A DNA stretch of 26,182 nucleotides from contig OMQP01000010.1 in assembly GCA_900313285.1 (NCBI GenBank), forward strand, positions 1-26,182, given 5' to 3'. The number at the start of each line of letters is the position of its first letter. The stretch's first letter is position 1. Position numbers and translations under genes: made by a program. Origin of the DNA: an uncultured Pseudomonadota bacterium (GTDB lineage Bacteria > Pseudomonadota > Alphaproteobacteria > Rs-D84). Shown here piece after piece: positions 6,481 through 14,240 of this stretch. Under the pieces are notes generated by a model, which had not been told where the DNA came from, did no database searches, and saw only the letters and a program-made list of their open reading frames with translations.

Positions 6481-6678
6481 GGAATTCCACCACGATTTCA
6501 TCGTGGCGGACACCTTTCGCACACGTAAGGCTCAAACTGCGTTGACACTTGTTTTCGCCAACTATCGTGCCGACTATGAGTAAGCGAAAACGAGGATAAG
6601 CGAAGTTTGAGTGCTAACGAATGCCGCGCAGGCTTTTAGCCGAGCGAACCTGCGGTTCGATTCTACATATCCAAGCAT
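6481..6678. other. GC-richer structured segment between the tRNA-Leu end copies
   Basis: 198 bases with roughly half G+C, clearly above the surroundings, and no convincing gene. Three foldable parts are seen: CCACGAT/ATCGTGG (6490-6506); a nested long hairpin with CTCAAACT (6531-6538) against AGTTTGAG (6604-6611) and inside it GTTTTCGC (6551-6558) against GCGAAAAC (6584-6591); and CGAACC/GGTTCG (6645-6659). It may be a miniature element, a structured RNA transcribed from the rpmB-tRNA unit, or tRNA-array remains. Confidence 0.5.
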
Positions 6679-6685
6679 AAATAAA

Positions 6686-6709
6686 AATTGTCCCACTATG
6701 GGGACAATT
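6686..6709 (-). terminator. Terminator of the rpmB-tRNA-Leu unit
   Basis: A 9-bp stem (6686-6694 with 6701-6709) and 6-base loop, followed on the minus strand by TTTTTAT, 10 bases after the tRNA CCA end. Confidence 0.8.
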
Positions 6710-6718
6710 ATTTATTTC

Positions 6719-6803
6719 TGGTGGCTCTGATCGGAATCGAACCGATACTCCTTGCAGAACTTGATTTTGAGTCAAGCGCGTCTACCAGTTCCGCCACAGA
6801 GCC
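6719..6803 (-). tRNA. tRNA-Leu(CAA)
   Basis: 85 nucleotides with encoded CCA. The acceptor stem is GGCTCTG/CAGAGCC; the anticodon loop CTCAAAA gives anticodon CAA; the long class II variable arm and the GGTTCGATTCC T arm are present. It begins 20 bases after the rpmB stop on the same strand, so it is probably processed from a shared transcript. Confidence 0.95.
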
Positions 6804-6823
6804 AGAACGCAGTCAGCATGCAA

Positions 6824-7204
6824 TTATTTTGCTTTTGCCGCTGATTTCTTTGCTTCTACCTTTTTTACCAAACGTGCACTGCGGTTTGGTTTGTGAACAG
6901 GTTTTTTTGCAGGTGCTGCAACTTTACCGTTCTTTTTTTCAATGGCTTTTTTGATTTCGGCCATTTCAGGTGTTAAGCGAGAAATAGGTTTTGCCATTAC
7001 ATAGGCATCCAATCCACCATGTTTTGTTAATGTACGCAATCCAGCTGTTGAAATACGCAAGCTAAAATCGCGACCCAAAATATCACTGTGGAATGATAAT
7101 TTTTGTAAATTTGGCAAGAATGTACGTTTTGTATGACGCATAGAATGCGATACGTTCATTCCAACCATTGTCTTTTTTCCAGTTACTTTACATACACGTG
7201 GCAT
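6824..7204 (-). CDS. rpmB: 50S ribosomal protein bL28
   Basis: Large-subunit ribosomal protein. The N-terminal MPRVCKVTGKK, the SHSMRHTKRTFLPNLQ block and the LRISTAGLRTLTKHGGLD block are characteristic. At 126 residues it is longer than the roughly 95-100 usual in alphaproteobacteria: the extra C-terminal 30 residues are Lys/Ala/Pro-rich and probably extend the rRNA-binding surface. The ribosome site AAAGGAT precedes the ATG. tRNA-Leu lies just downstream in the same unit. Confidence 0.95.
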   Translation of the reverse strand: MPRVCKVTGKKTMVGMNVSHSMRHTKRTFLPNLQKLSFHSDILGRDFSLRISTAGLRTLTKHGGLDAYVMAKPISRLTPEMAEIKKAIEKKNGKVAAPAKKPVHKPNRSARLVKKVEAKKSAAKAK

Positions 7205-7232
7205 CTTAAATCCTTTAATTACTGGGCAATAA

Positions 7233-7259
7233 TTTATAATATAATTTACAAAAAGTCAA
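7233..7259 (-). promoter_or_regulatory. Possible rpmB promoter
   Basis: On the minus strand, TTGACT (7259-7254) and TATAAA (7238-7233) with a 15-base spacer, in the gap after the DUF4301 gene. Confidence 0.5.
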
Positions 7260-7274
7260 GTAATGTTTTTGTTT

Positions 7275-8717
7275 TTATGACATTTTTGTTTGATGGGCCG
7301 GATTTAATAAATCTGTGACAACCTTTACAGGTGTGAAAGTTGTGCCAGGAACAGCCACTAAAACCGTATTCCAATTCGCCATTGCGCCGTTCCAAAGGCC
7401 CGGTCTTTCCATCGCACGTAATGGAATGCCGTTCTTTGATTTTTCAGATATAAAACCGGTGTTTTCATCAATATATTCATTTAAATTGAATTTATTGCCA
7501 TTGAAATCTTTTGTCGCGCATACCAAATCTACAGGATTGAAATATTCGCTTTCATTCATAATGTGTTTTGAATCTGGTGCGATTTGGCTGGATTCAACGA
7601 TTTGTAATGTGCATTTTCCGTCCAAATTCATAACCCAGAATGGACCACCGCCGGGTGCGCCTGTGTTTTTTACAACCCCGCATACGCGCAATGGGCGGTT
7701 TAATAATTTTTTATATTCATCAATGCTTAATTTGTTATCCAGTTTAATATTCAATTTTGTTGTTATGAATTTGTGTAATGTGTCGATATCTTGATTGTCG
7801 TTTTTTAACAAATCAAATATTTGTTCTTGCAAATCAACCAATATGCCCGCCAATACTTTTTTATATTTGATTGTGTCACCACGCAAAGATTCAATCGTCA
7901 CATTATCAATATTTTTTATGAATATTAAATCTGAATCTAAATCATTCAGGTTTGCAATCAAAGCACCATGTCCAGACGGACGGAATAAAAGCGAACCGTC
8001 GGCATTTCTGAATGGTGTGTTATCCATATTGACAGCGATGGTATCTGTTGAATTTTTTTGTTCGGATAATGTGATATTGTATTTTAATCCATATTTTGAT
8101 TCATATTCAGGAACAACACGGTTCAGCAAAGATATAAAACCCTGTTTATGTTCTGGTGAAATCGTAAAATGTATATTTACGCTGCTGTTGGATGCAGCGT
8201 ATTCGGCACCTTCGGTTAAATGTTCTTCGACTGGTGTTTTTGCGCCAGATTCGTATTTATGGAATTTAACCAATCCTTTTGGTTTGTTGCCATAATTTAA
8301 CCCGATGTCTGTCAAAATGTTTTCTATGATATTTATATCCGATGAATTTTTATCAATATGTGTTTTTAATTCATCATAAAAAGCAAATTTTTCAATGTTG
8401 GATATGGTTTGTTGGGATGTTTTGTTTTGTGTCCCGGAAGATACAAAATCAAATAAATCTTTGAACATACGTGTTGCCGCACCAGATGCAGGAACAAATT
8501 TTAAGATATTATGTGATTTGGCATATTCATCATATTTTTTTATATATTTTTCACAATTGGTTTCATCGCATTCAATAACGCCGTCATTTGTTGTTGCAGG
8601 CTTTACAATATTCACGTATGGAAAACAAGATTTAAATTTTTCAATTTGGTTATTTACTTCATCTAAATCTAAACCATGATTTTTTATTTGTTCAATATCT
8701 TGTTGTGAAAAATTCAT
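7275..8717 (-). CDS. DUF4301 family protein
   Basis: 480 residues, full length for DUF4301, a family best known from Bacteroidota whose function is not established. Seen here: ILKFVPASGAATRMFKDLFDF near residue 75, a GLVKFHKY...TPVEEHLTEGAEYA block, NIHFTISPEH, LFRPSGHGALIANLNDL, and GAPGGGPFWVMN near residue 360. The conserved SGAATRM and PSGHGAL stretches resemble nucleotide- or sugar-phosphate-binding loops, but this is inference. The start follows an AAGGTG ribosome site. It is divergent from clpB, with 154 bases between them, and upstream of rpmB. Horizontal exchange with gut Bacteroidota is possible, though base use does not differ obviously from its neighbours. Confidence 0.85.
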   Translation of the reverse strand: MNFSQQDIEQIKNHGLDLDEVNNQIEKFKSCFPYVNIVKPATTNDGVIECDETNCEKYIKKYDEYAKSHNILKFVPASGAATRMFKDLFDFVSSGTQNKTSQQTISNIEKFAFYDELKTHIDKNSSDINIIENILTDIGLNYGNKPKGLVKFHKYESGAKTPVEEHLTEGAEYAASNSSVNIHFTISPEHKQGFISLLNRVVPEYESKYGLKYNITLSEQKNSTDTIAVNMDNTPFRNADGSLLFRPSGHGALIANLNDLDSDLIFIKNIDNVTIESLRGDTIKYKKVLAGILVDLQEQIFDLLKNDNQDIDTLHKFITTKLNIKLDNKLSIDEYKKLLNRPLRVCGVVKNTGAPGGGPFWVMNLDGKCTLQIVESSQIAPDSKHIMNESEYFNPVDLVCATKDFNGNKFNLNEYIDENTGFISEKSKNGIPLRAMERPGLWNGAMANWNTVLVAVPGTTFTPVKVVTDLLNPAHQTKMS

Positions 8718-8813
8718 ATTAACACCTTTTTTGTCGTTGGGAATTTTATATTAAAAATTAAAAACAGGCAATAATATTATGGAAATTTTTTATCTGGGTT
8801 TTTTGTCCGATGG

Positions 8814-8841
8814 CTTGAATTTTGTAAATATGCAACTATAT
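8814..8841 (+). promoter_or_regulatory. Putative RpoH (heat-shock) promoter of clpB
   Basis: CTTGAA (8814-8819), then about 17 bases after CTTG, ACTATAT (8835-8841). This resembles the alphaproteobacterial sigma-32 pattern CTTG-N17/18-CYTATNT with one mismatch. It fits a clpB gene 30 bases downstream. Confidence 0.5.
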
Positions 8842-8871
8842 AGATACTGAAATAAAACAAGAGGTAATTCG

Positions 8872-10929
8872 ATGAATCCAGATGAAGTTCAAGAAACACC
8901 GCAACAGGCGATAGAAAAATATACCACCGATTTTACTAAATTGGCGGCTGATGGTAAATTAGACCCAGTTATTGGGCGTGAAGACGAAATACGTCGTACT
9001 ATCCAGGTATTATCACGTCGTACTAAAAATAACCCTGTGTTAATTGGTAATCCGGGTGTTGGTAAAACCGCGATAGTTGAAGGTTTGGCACAACGTATTG
9101 TTTCCGGTGATATGCCTGAAAATCTTTTGAATAAAAAATTATTATCACTTGATATGGGTGCGTTGATGGCGGGAGCAATGTTCCGCGGCCAATTTGAAGG
9201 GCGCCTTAAAGCGATATTGAAAGCGGTCAAAGATGCCAATGGTGAAATAATTTTATTCATAGATGAATTACATACTATGGTTGGTGCCGGCAAAGGCGAA
9301 GGCAGTATGGATGCAGGTAATTTATTAAAACCAATGTTGGCACGTGGTGAATTGCATTGTGTTGGTGCAACTACATTGGATGAATATCGTCAATATATCG
9401 AAAAAGATCCTGCGCTGGCACGTCGTTTTCAACCTGTATATGTAGATGAACCGACTGTTGATGATACAATTTCAATTTTGCGTGGGTTGAAAGATAAATA
9501 CGAAGGCCATCATGGTGTTCGTATTGCAGATGCTGCATTGGTTGCTGCGGTTAAATTATCAAATCGTTATATCACAGACAGATTTTTGCCAGATAAAGCG
9601 ATTGATTTAATAGATGAAGCAGCAGCGCGTGTTCGTATTGAAATTGCATCTAAACCCGAAAAGTTGGATGAATTAGATCGTCATTTAATGCAATTGAAAA
9701 TTGAACAACAGGCATTAAAGAAAGAAAAAGATGAAGAATCTAAAAAACGTTTGAAAGATTTGGAATCTTTGATTGCAAAAATGCAGACAGAATCTAATGA
9801 AATGACTGCAAAATGGCATGATGAACAAAAGAAAATGAAAGGTTTATCAGATGCGATGGCTGCGTTAGATGCTGCGCGTGCCGAGGTTGCTATTGCAATG
9901 CGAAACGGTGATTATGAAAAAGCATCTGCATTACAATACGGCAAGATTCCAGAATTAGAAGAAGAAATTAAAAAACAAAACAGTGAATCTAAGGAATATA
10001 AAACTGTATTGCCAGAACATATTGCTGCAGTTGTTTCAAAATGGACCGGCGTTCCAGCAGACAGATTGTCTGTTGAAGAACAATCTAAATTATTAAATAT
10101 CGAAGATGAATTGCGTAAACGTGTTGTCGGTCAAGATTATGCATTGTCTGTCGTTGCACGTGCGATACGTCGTTCGCGTGCCGGGTTGTCGGATCCACGC
10201 AGACCATCGGGTTCGTTTATGTTCTTGGGACCAACTGGGGTTGGTAAAACAGAGGTCGCAAAAGCATTAGCTGAATATCTGTTTAATGATGATACTGCAA
10301 TGACAAGAATAGATATGAGCGAATATATGGAACCACATTCGGTTGCACGTTTGATTGGTGCACCTCCGGGATATGTGGGATATGAACAGGGTGGCGAATT
10401 AACAGAATCTGTGCGTCGTCGTCCATATCAGGTATTGTTGTTTGATGAAATTGAAAAAGCAAATCCTGATGTGTTCAATGTCTTTTTACAAATACTGGAT
10501 GATGGGCGTTTAACAGATGGTCAGGGACGTATAGTTAACTTTACGAACACCATTATCATCATGACAAGTAATTTGCCAAGCATGGACACAGTAAAGAAAC
10601 AATTTAGACCTGAATTTATAAACAGAATAGATGAAATTGTATTCTTTAATGCACTGGGCAAAGATGTGATGGGCGATATCGTAAAGATTCAATTAAAGAT
10701 TCTTGAAAAACGTTTATCTGAACGTCAAATGTCTTTGCGTGTGACAGATAAAGCAATTCAATGGTTGGCAGATAACGGATACGATGCAGTATTTGGTGCG
10801 CGTCCATTGAAACGTTTAATCACAACTGCTGTCGAAGATAAAATTGCAGATTTGATTTTATCAGGCGCGGTTGGTGAAGGTTCAACAGTCAATGTTGATG
10901 TTCACGGCAAAGAATTATTGATACAATAA
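8872..10929 (+). CDS. clpB: ClpB disaggregase lacking the N-terminal domain
   Basis: A hexameric AAA+ chaperone that, with DnaK, pulls proteins out of aggregates. Walker A1 GNPGVGKT is at 59-66 and Walker B1 near 126-132. The arginine finger region ALARRF, the full coiled-coil middle domain (about 259-380), Walker A2 GPTGVGKT (453-460), pore loop GYVGYE, and Walker B2 LLFDEIEKA are all present. The middle domain identifies ClpB rather than ClpA. At 685 residues it lacks the roughly 150-residue Clp_N domain of normal ClpB (about 860 residues). It also has a shortened stretch after TSNL before FRPEFINR. The AAGAGGT ribosome site fixes the start, so the short form is what is encoded, comparable to the internally initiated short ClpB of other bacteria. 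Confidence 0.92.
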   Translation: MNPDEVQETPQQAIEKYTTDFTKLAADGKLDPVIGREDEIRRTIQVLSRRTKNNPVLIGNPGVGKTAIVEGLAQRIVSGDMPENLLNKKLLSLDMGALMAGAMFRGQFEGRLKAILKAVKDANGEIILFIDELHTMVGAGKGEGSMDAGNLLKPMLARGELHCVGATTLDEYRQYIEKDPALARRFQPVYVDEPTVDDTISILRGLKDKYEGHHGVRIADAALVAAVKLSNRYITDRFLPDKAIDLIDEAAARVRIEIASKPEKLDELDRHLMQLKIEQQALKKEKDEESKKRLKDLESLIAKMQTESNEMTAKWHDEQKKMKGLSDAMAALDAARAEVAIAMRNGDYEKASALQYGKIPELEEEIKKQNSESKEYKTVLPEHIAAVVSKWTGVPADRLSVEEQSKLLNIEDELRKRVVGQDYALSVVARAIRRSRAGLSDPRRPSGSFMFLGPTGVGKTEVAKALAEYLFNDDTAMTRIDMSEYMEPHSVARLIGAPPGYVGYEQGGELTESVRRRPYQVLLFDEIEKANPDVFNVFLQILDDGRLTDGQGRIVNFTNTIIIMTSNLPSMDTVKKQFRPEFINRIDEIVFFNALGKDVMGDIVKIQLKILEKRLSERQMSLRVTDKAIQWLADNGYDAVFGARPLKRLITTAVEDKIADLILSGAVGEGSTVNVDVHGKELLIQ

Positions 10930-10934
10930 AAAAA

Positions 10935-10960
10935 ACACCCGCAGTTGCGGGTGTTTTTTA
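10935..10960. terminator. Bidirectional terminator between clpB and an ACP gene
   Basis: ACACCCGC/GCGGGTGT with an AGTT loop (10935-10954), A run before and T run after, so it works on both strands. Confidence 0.9.
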
Positions 10961-10962
10961 AT

Positions 10963-11325
10963 TTATCTTTTTCTTGTAAACATTTCTTTCATTTTAAAAA
11001 CAAATGTATTTTTGGGTTTGACAGGGGCTGCTGTTTTTTGTGTCGGTATTTCGGTATATTTTAGATTTTTGGTATATTTTTGTAATATGTCACAAAAAGC
11101 ACCGAATGACCATGTGTTTTCCAGTAATTTATCTGTATCTAAATCTGATACGACCAGCCCAAATCTTTTTTCAAAATCGCAAACAATTTCAACAATATCA
11201 AGGCTGTCTAGTTGCAGTTCTGTAACCATGTTTGTTTCGTATTCTATATTTACAAAAGAACGATCTGGAAATAAAGAATATATGATTTGTTTGATTGTTT
11301 TTTGAATTTGTTCTTGTGTGTACAT
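10963..11325 (-). CDS. Acyl carrier protein with basic C-terminal tail
   Basis: 120 residues. Residues 1-85 are an ACP domain with LQLDSLDIVEI: S41 is the expected phosphopantetheine site. An extra tail of about 30 residues follows, ending with a Lys/Arg-rich stretch (VKPKNTF, then MKEMFTRKR), unusual for an ACP. The start at 11325 was chosen because GAGGTG lies just upstream; an ATG 60 bases earlier lacks a ribosome site. It is a single gene with its own TTGACA-N16-TATCAT promoter. It is not the housekeeping AcpP (acidic and about 78 residues). Its partner enzymes are not known; related tailed ACPs lie at 12310-13206. Confidence 0.85.
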   Translation of the reverse strand: MYTQEQIQKTIKQIIYSLFPDRSFVNIEYETNMVTELQLDSLDIVEIVCDFEKRFGLVVSDLDTDKLLENTWSFGAFCDILQKYTKNLKYTEIPTQKTAAPVKPKNTFVFKMKEMFTRKR

Positions 11326-11357
11326 TTTTGCACCTCTGTTGTAATTTTTACTAGTAT

Positions 11358-11385
11358 ATGATAATACAAAAAACAATATTGTCAA
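11358..11385 (-). promoter_or_regulatory. Promoter of the ACP gene at 10963-11325
   Basis: On the minus strand, TTGACA (11385-11380), 16 bases, TATCAT (11363-11358). Confidence 0.7.
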
Positions 11386-11460
11386 TATATTGAATAAAAA
11401 TTTCTTGCGATTTTGTTCGCTTTTTTGCTAAGATTTTCCATCGTAAAGAAAGGATTAAAA

Positions 11461-12285
11461 ATGCAAAATATTACATTGGATTCATTAGTTGTGACATTAG
11501 GACAAATTGTCGCGGATTTTGGAATGAAATTGTTGGCGGCAATTGCAATATGGGTTGTTGGTTTTTGGGTTGTAAAAAAAGTTATTGCTTCTATCAGTTT
11601 TGGTATGAAATTACACAAAGTAGAACCATCGCTTGCTACGTTCACTTTGTCGTTTTTAAGCATCACAATGAAAGTGTTTGTTTTTATCATAATTTTGACG
11701 ACACTTGGTGTGCAAATGACGTCTATTGTGGCTGTTCTTGGTGCTGCATCATTAGCCATTGGTATGGCATTATCCGGAATGTTGCAAAATGTAGCGGGCG
11801 GAATTGTGATTTTATTGTTTAAACCTTTTCGTGTAGGTGATGCGATTACTACAGCAAATGGTGATGTTGGTGTTGTGAAAAAGATAATGATATTCACAAC
11901 GCAAATAAATACTTTTGATAACCAGGTTTTATTTTTGCCAAATGGTGCGTTGGCAAATGGTGTGATAACTAATTTAACAATGGGTGAAAAACGCAGAACA
12001 GATTTAAGTGTTGCAATATCATATGGTGATGATGTAGAACATGCGCGCGAATTGGCTTTGAAGATATTGAAAAAAGACAAACGTGTTTTAAAAGATCCAA
12101 TGCCAGAGGTTTTCTTGTCTTCGCTTGATGACAGTGCTGTCACAATAAATGTACGCTATTGGACAAAATTTGAAGATTTATTGCCAACAAAAGCAGATGT
12201 TTTGGAAACGATATATAAAGAATTTCCAAAGAATAAATTAAACTTTCCATTTCCACAAATGGATGTGCATGTAAAAAAGAATTAA
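11461..12285 (+). CDS. mscS: Small-conductance mechanosensitive channel, MscS family
   Basis: A 274-residue inner-membrane channel that opens on hypo-osmotic stress. Three hydrophobic segments (about 16-40, 57-80, 85-115) are present. The third is the Gly/Ala-rich pore helix (LGAASLAIGMALSGMLQNVAGGIVIL), and it leads into the beta domain with FKPFRVGDAI and the LPNGALANGVITNLT block, then the alpha/beta C-terminal vestibule. The length is close to the 286 residues of E. coli MscS. The start at 11461 follows AAAGGAT; a further upstream ATG has no ribosome site. It lies between ACP genes on the opposite strand, with no clear functional link. Confidence 0.93.
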   Translation: MQNITLDSLVVTLGQIVADFGMKLLAAIAIWVVGFWVVKKVIASISFGMKLHKVEPSLATFTLSFLSITMKVFVFIIILTTLGVQMTSIVAVLGAASLAIGMALSGMLQNVAGGIVILLFKPFRVGDAITTANGDVGVVKKIMIFTTQINTFDNQVLFLPNGALANGVITNLTMGEKRRTDLSVAISYGDDVEHARELALKILKKDKRVLKDPMPEVFLSSLDDSAVTINVRYWTKFEDLLPTKADVLETIYKEFPKNKLNFPFPQMDVHVKKN

Positions 12286-12290
12286 AAAAA

Positions 12291-12310
12291 ACGCCCGTTT
12301 GGGCGTTTCT
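12291..12310. terminator. Bidirectional terminator between mscS and the tandem ACP gene
   Basis: ACGCCC/GGGCGT with a GTTT loop (12291-12306). The T run is longest on the minus strand, serving the ACP gene that ends at 12310. Confidence 0.85.
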
Positions 12311-12882
12311 TATTTTACAAGTTGTTTTGTTTTTGTAACCATAATTTGGAATTTATTTTTTGGTTGTTTTACAACTTCTTGTTTTGGTAAACATTTTAAA
12401 ACGTTTTCACAAAAATCATCCAGATTTAAAAAGTATGTACGTGGTAATTTAATATTAAATGTAGCTTCGGCCCATTTAATAATATCGCTGCGATCAGTGT
12501 CTTGAAAATGTAAATCAACAAAGAAATTGTCTTTCATATTTGCATTCATGATTTCGTATTTATTGAGTAAATATGATTTTACATATTTAAATACATCTTC
12601 TTTTGATTTGATTTTAGCAATATCTGGACACAATGTTTTGAATATAACATCGCAATATTCACCCAAAGTTTTTGCGCGTTCCATTTGCGAAACAGGTTCT
12701 TCTTCGATATTAATTTTGTGTTCTTTCTCAAAATCCATTAATATTTCTAATAATTCAAGGCTATCTAAACCTAAATCCCATGATAATTTAGATTTTTCAG
12801 TAATAGTTTCTTTTTTGATATGTGGATTTCTTTCGAAAATAATATTTTTTACTGATTCAAAAATTTGTTGTTTTGTTAACAT
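12310..12882 (-). CDS. Tandem acyl carrier protein, second unit degenerate
   Basis: 190 residues. Unit 1 (about 1-85) is an ACP with DLGLDSLELLEI; S41 is the likely phosphopantetheine site. Unit 2 (about 93-167) keeps an ACP-like helix order (EDVFKYVKSYL ... DIIKWAEATFNIKLP ... LDDFCENVL), but where DSL is expected it reads DTDRSD, so it probably cannot be loaded. A basic tail (QPKNKF, then TKTKQLVK) follows and resembles the tail of the ACP at 10963. The ribosome site AAGGAT precedes the ATG. The gene is 15 bases downstream of another ACP gene and probably co-transcribed with it. Confidence 0.82.
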   Translation of the reverse strand: MLTKQQIFESVKNIIFERNPHIKKETITEKSKLSWDLGLDSLELLEILMDFEKEHKINIEEEPVSQMERAKTLGEYCDVIFKTLCPDIAKIKSKEDVFKYVKSYLLNKYEIMNANMKDNFFVDLHFQDTDRSDIIKWAEATFNIKLPRTYFLNLDDFCENVLKCLPKQEVVKQPKNKFQIMVTKTKQLVK

Positions 12883-12897
12883 TGTTTTTATCCTTGA

Positions 12898-13206
12898 TTA
12901 TCTTTGTTTTACAGGTGTTGTAATTTTTTGTTTGCGCATGTTGTTGATACTTTGGACAAAAGTACGATATACATCGTTAATGCTGTCTACTGTATTAGTA
13001 TCCGCCCATTCCATGTTTACGTTATACATTTCTTCCAATTCGACAATCAGTTCTGCAACATCCAAAGACGTTAAATCTAAAACTTCGCGGAAAGAAGAAT
13101 CTGCGTTTATTTTTTCTGCATTATTTAAACCAAACCATTTGCCATTTTTGAAAATAGCTTTGATAACGCTCTCAAATTCAGGTTTATAAAAAGTTTTTAT
13201 GCTCAT
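12898..13206 (-). CDS. Acyl carrier protein
   Basis: 102 residues with an ACP fold and LDLTSLDVAELIVELEEMY; S47 takes the place of the phosphopantetheine serine, preceded by Thr rather than the usual Asp. It has a short basic C-terminus (RKQKITTPVKQR). The ribosome site AAAGGA precedes the ATG. Its own promoter overlaps the end of the hydrolase gene upstream, so it can be transcribed with or without the hydrolase. It probably works with the tandem ACP just downstream. Confidence 0.82.
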   Translation of the reverse strand: MSIKTFYKPEFESVIKAIFKNGKWFGLNNAEKINADSSFREVLDLTSLDVAELIVELEEMYNVNMEWADTNTVDSINDVYRTFVQSINNMRKQKITTPVKQR

Positions 13207-13226
13207 GTTTTTTCCTTTGTCGGTCT

Positions 13227-13254
13227 ATTTTATATCTGTAATGACAGTTGTCAA
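13227..13254 (-). promoter_or_regulatory. Promoter of the two-ACP unit
   Basis: On the minus strand, TTGACA (13254-13249), 16 bases, TAAAAT (13232-13227), in the gap after the hydrolase stop. Confidence 0.65.
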
Positions 13255-13257
13255 ATT

Positions 13258-14190
13258 TTATCTCAATCTTTTTCGCTGGGATTTTATTAAACTGATTACA
13301 GATTGATTGTTTTCGTAAATATGTAAAAAACTATGTTTTGCGTTTGGTAATACTATGAATTTGAACAGATTTCTGTTTGATTGTTTTTCCAATTCTTGAA
13401 AACGTTGTTCAAGTACTTCCTTTGGGGCTTTTTTATCTTTTTCACCGGCTATAATTGTTATATATGAATTCCATTTGTTCATTAGGTCTGGCCTAAAAGG
13501 AGAATTGTCCATATCATTAAAGAATTTTGGCATAATCGACATATAGCGGGATGTTTTGGTAAGGTCCGCATCAAAGATATTCATAATAGGTAATATTTTA
13601 TTTGGGTTTTCAAAATTGTTTGATTTACAACGAGTATAAACAAGTTCTTTGAATGTTTCGTGCCATTCTTCACTTGCCCAAGGCGCAAACAACATTACTG
13701 AGTTGATGTTTATTTTTTCTTCTTTTTTTGCTATGTTGTTTAATGCATCGATAATGCCTGTTGCACCCGCAGAATGTCCAATAAGTATATTTTTAGAAGC
13801 TATGGAATAGGGTTCTATGAATTTAATGCTGCTTTCAAGTAATGATACGAATTCTGGGTATGTATTAATTTGTGCCTGTTCAAAAGACGGGTTTTCACTA
13901 AACTCGCCCAGGAATGTATTAAGTGTTATAACGTTGTGACGATGTGTCAGTGCCCAAAAGGTTAACATTTTCATCAAAGGATCTATATCCGTATTTGTAC
14001 CCAGACCAGGACTTAAAATGATGTCACCATAAGGATTTGTAGATATCGTTGCATAATAAGATATTTTTGCAGATTGGTTTATCTTTGTTCCGGAATAACA
14101 AACAGTTTCCCACTTTAAAGTTTTTGACTTTAAATCTGGTAATAATTCATCAAAATTACTCGGTATACCGAATTGTTTGTATCTGTCCAT
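13258..14190 (-). CDS. Alpha/beta-fold serine hydrolase next to ACP genes
   Basis: 310 residues. The nucleophile elbow GHSAG gives S140; D252 (AGEKDKKAP) and H286 (NAKHSFL) are positioned as the other triad members. No signal peptide, so it is cytosolic. The fold is that of esterases, thioesterases and acyltransferases; the exact family is not recognised. Next to ACP genes, a thioesterase or acyl-transfer role on ACP-bound substrates is a reasonable inference but is not shown. The start follows AAGGAAAAAAC and a perfect promoter. Confidence 0.75.
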   Translation of the reverse strand: MDRYKQFGIPSNFDELLPDLKSKTLKWETVCYSGTKINQSAKISYYATISTNPYGDIILSPGLGTNTDIDPLMKMLTFWALTHRHNVITLNTFLGEFSENPSFEQAQINTYPEFVSLLESSIKFIEPYSIASKNILIGHSAGATGIIDALNNIAKKEEKININSVMLFAPWASEEWHETFKELVYTRCKSNNFENPNKILPIMNIFDADLTKTSRYMSIMPKFFNDMDNSPFRPDLMNKWNSYITIIAGEKDKKAPKEVLEQRFQELEKQSNRNLFKFIVLPNAKHSFLHIYENNQSVISLIKSQRKRLR

Positions 14191-14212
14191 GTTTTTTCCT
14201 TACTCACAAGTC

Positions 14213-14240
14213 ATTATAGACAAAACAATAAATATGTCAA
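14213..14240 (-). promoter_or_regulatory. Consensus promoter of the hydrolase gene
   Basis: On the minus strand, TTGACA (14240-14235), 16 bases, TATAAT (14218-14213): a full match at both hexamers. Confidence 0.85.

Noticed and set aside
6481..6678. Permuted two-piece tmRNA, suggested by GGTTCGATTC and a GCTAACGAA stretch
   Set aside because: The T-loop-like motif and the tRNA end are on opposite strands, and the possible tag does not end in an ALAA-like sequence.
7315..8295. Two long plus-strand frames opposite the DUF4301 gene
   Set aside because: They mirror a well-conserved 480-residue protein on the minus strand and have no ribosome sites.
11382..12143. 253-codon frame antisense to mscS
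   Set aside because: mscS on the plus strand is clearly coding; the antisense frame is low-complexity and has no ribosome site.
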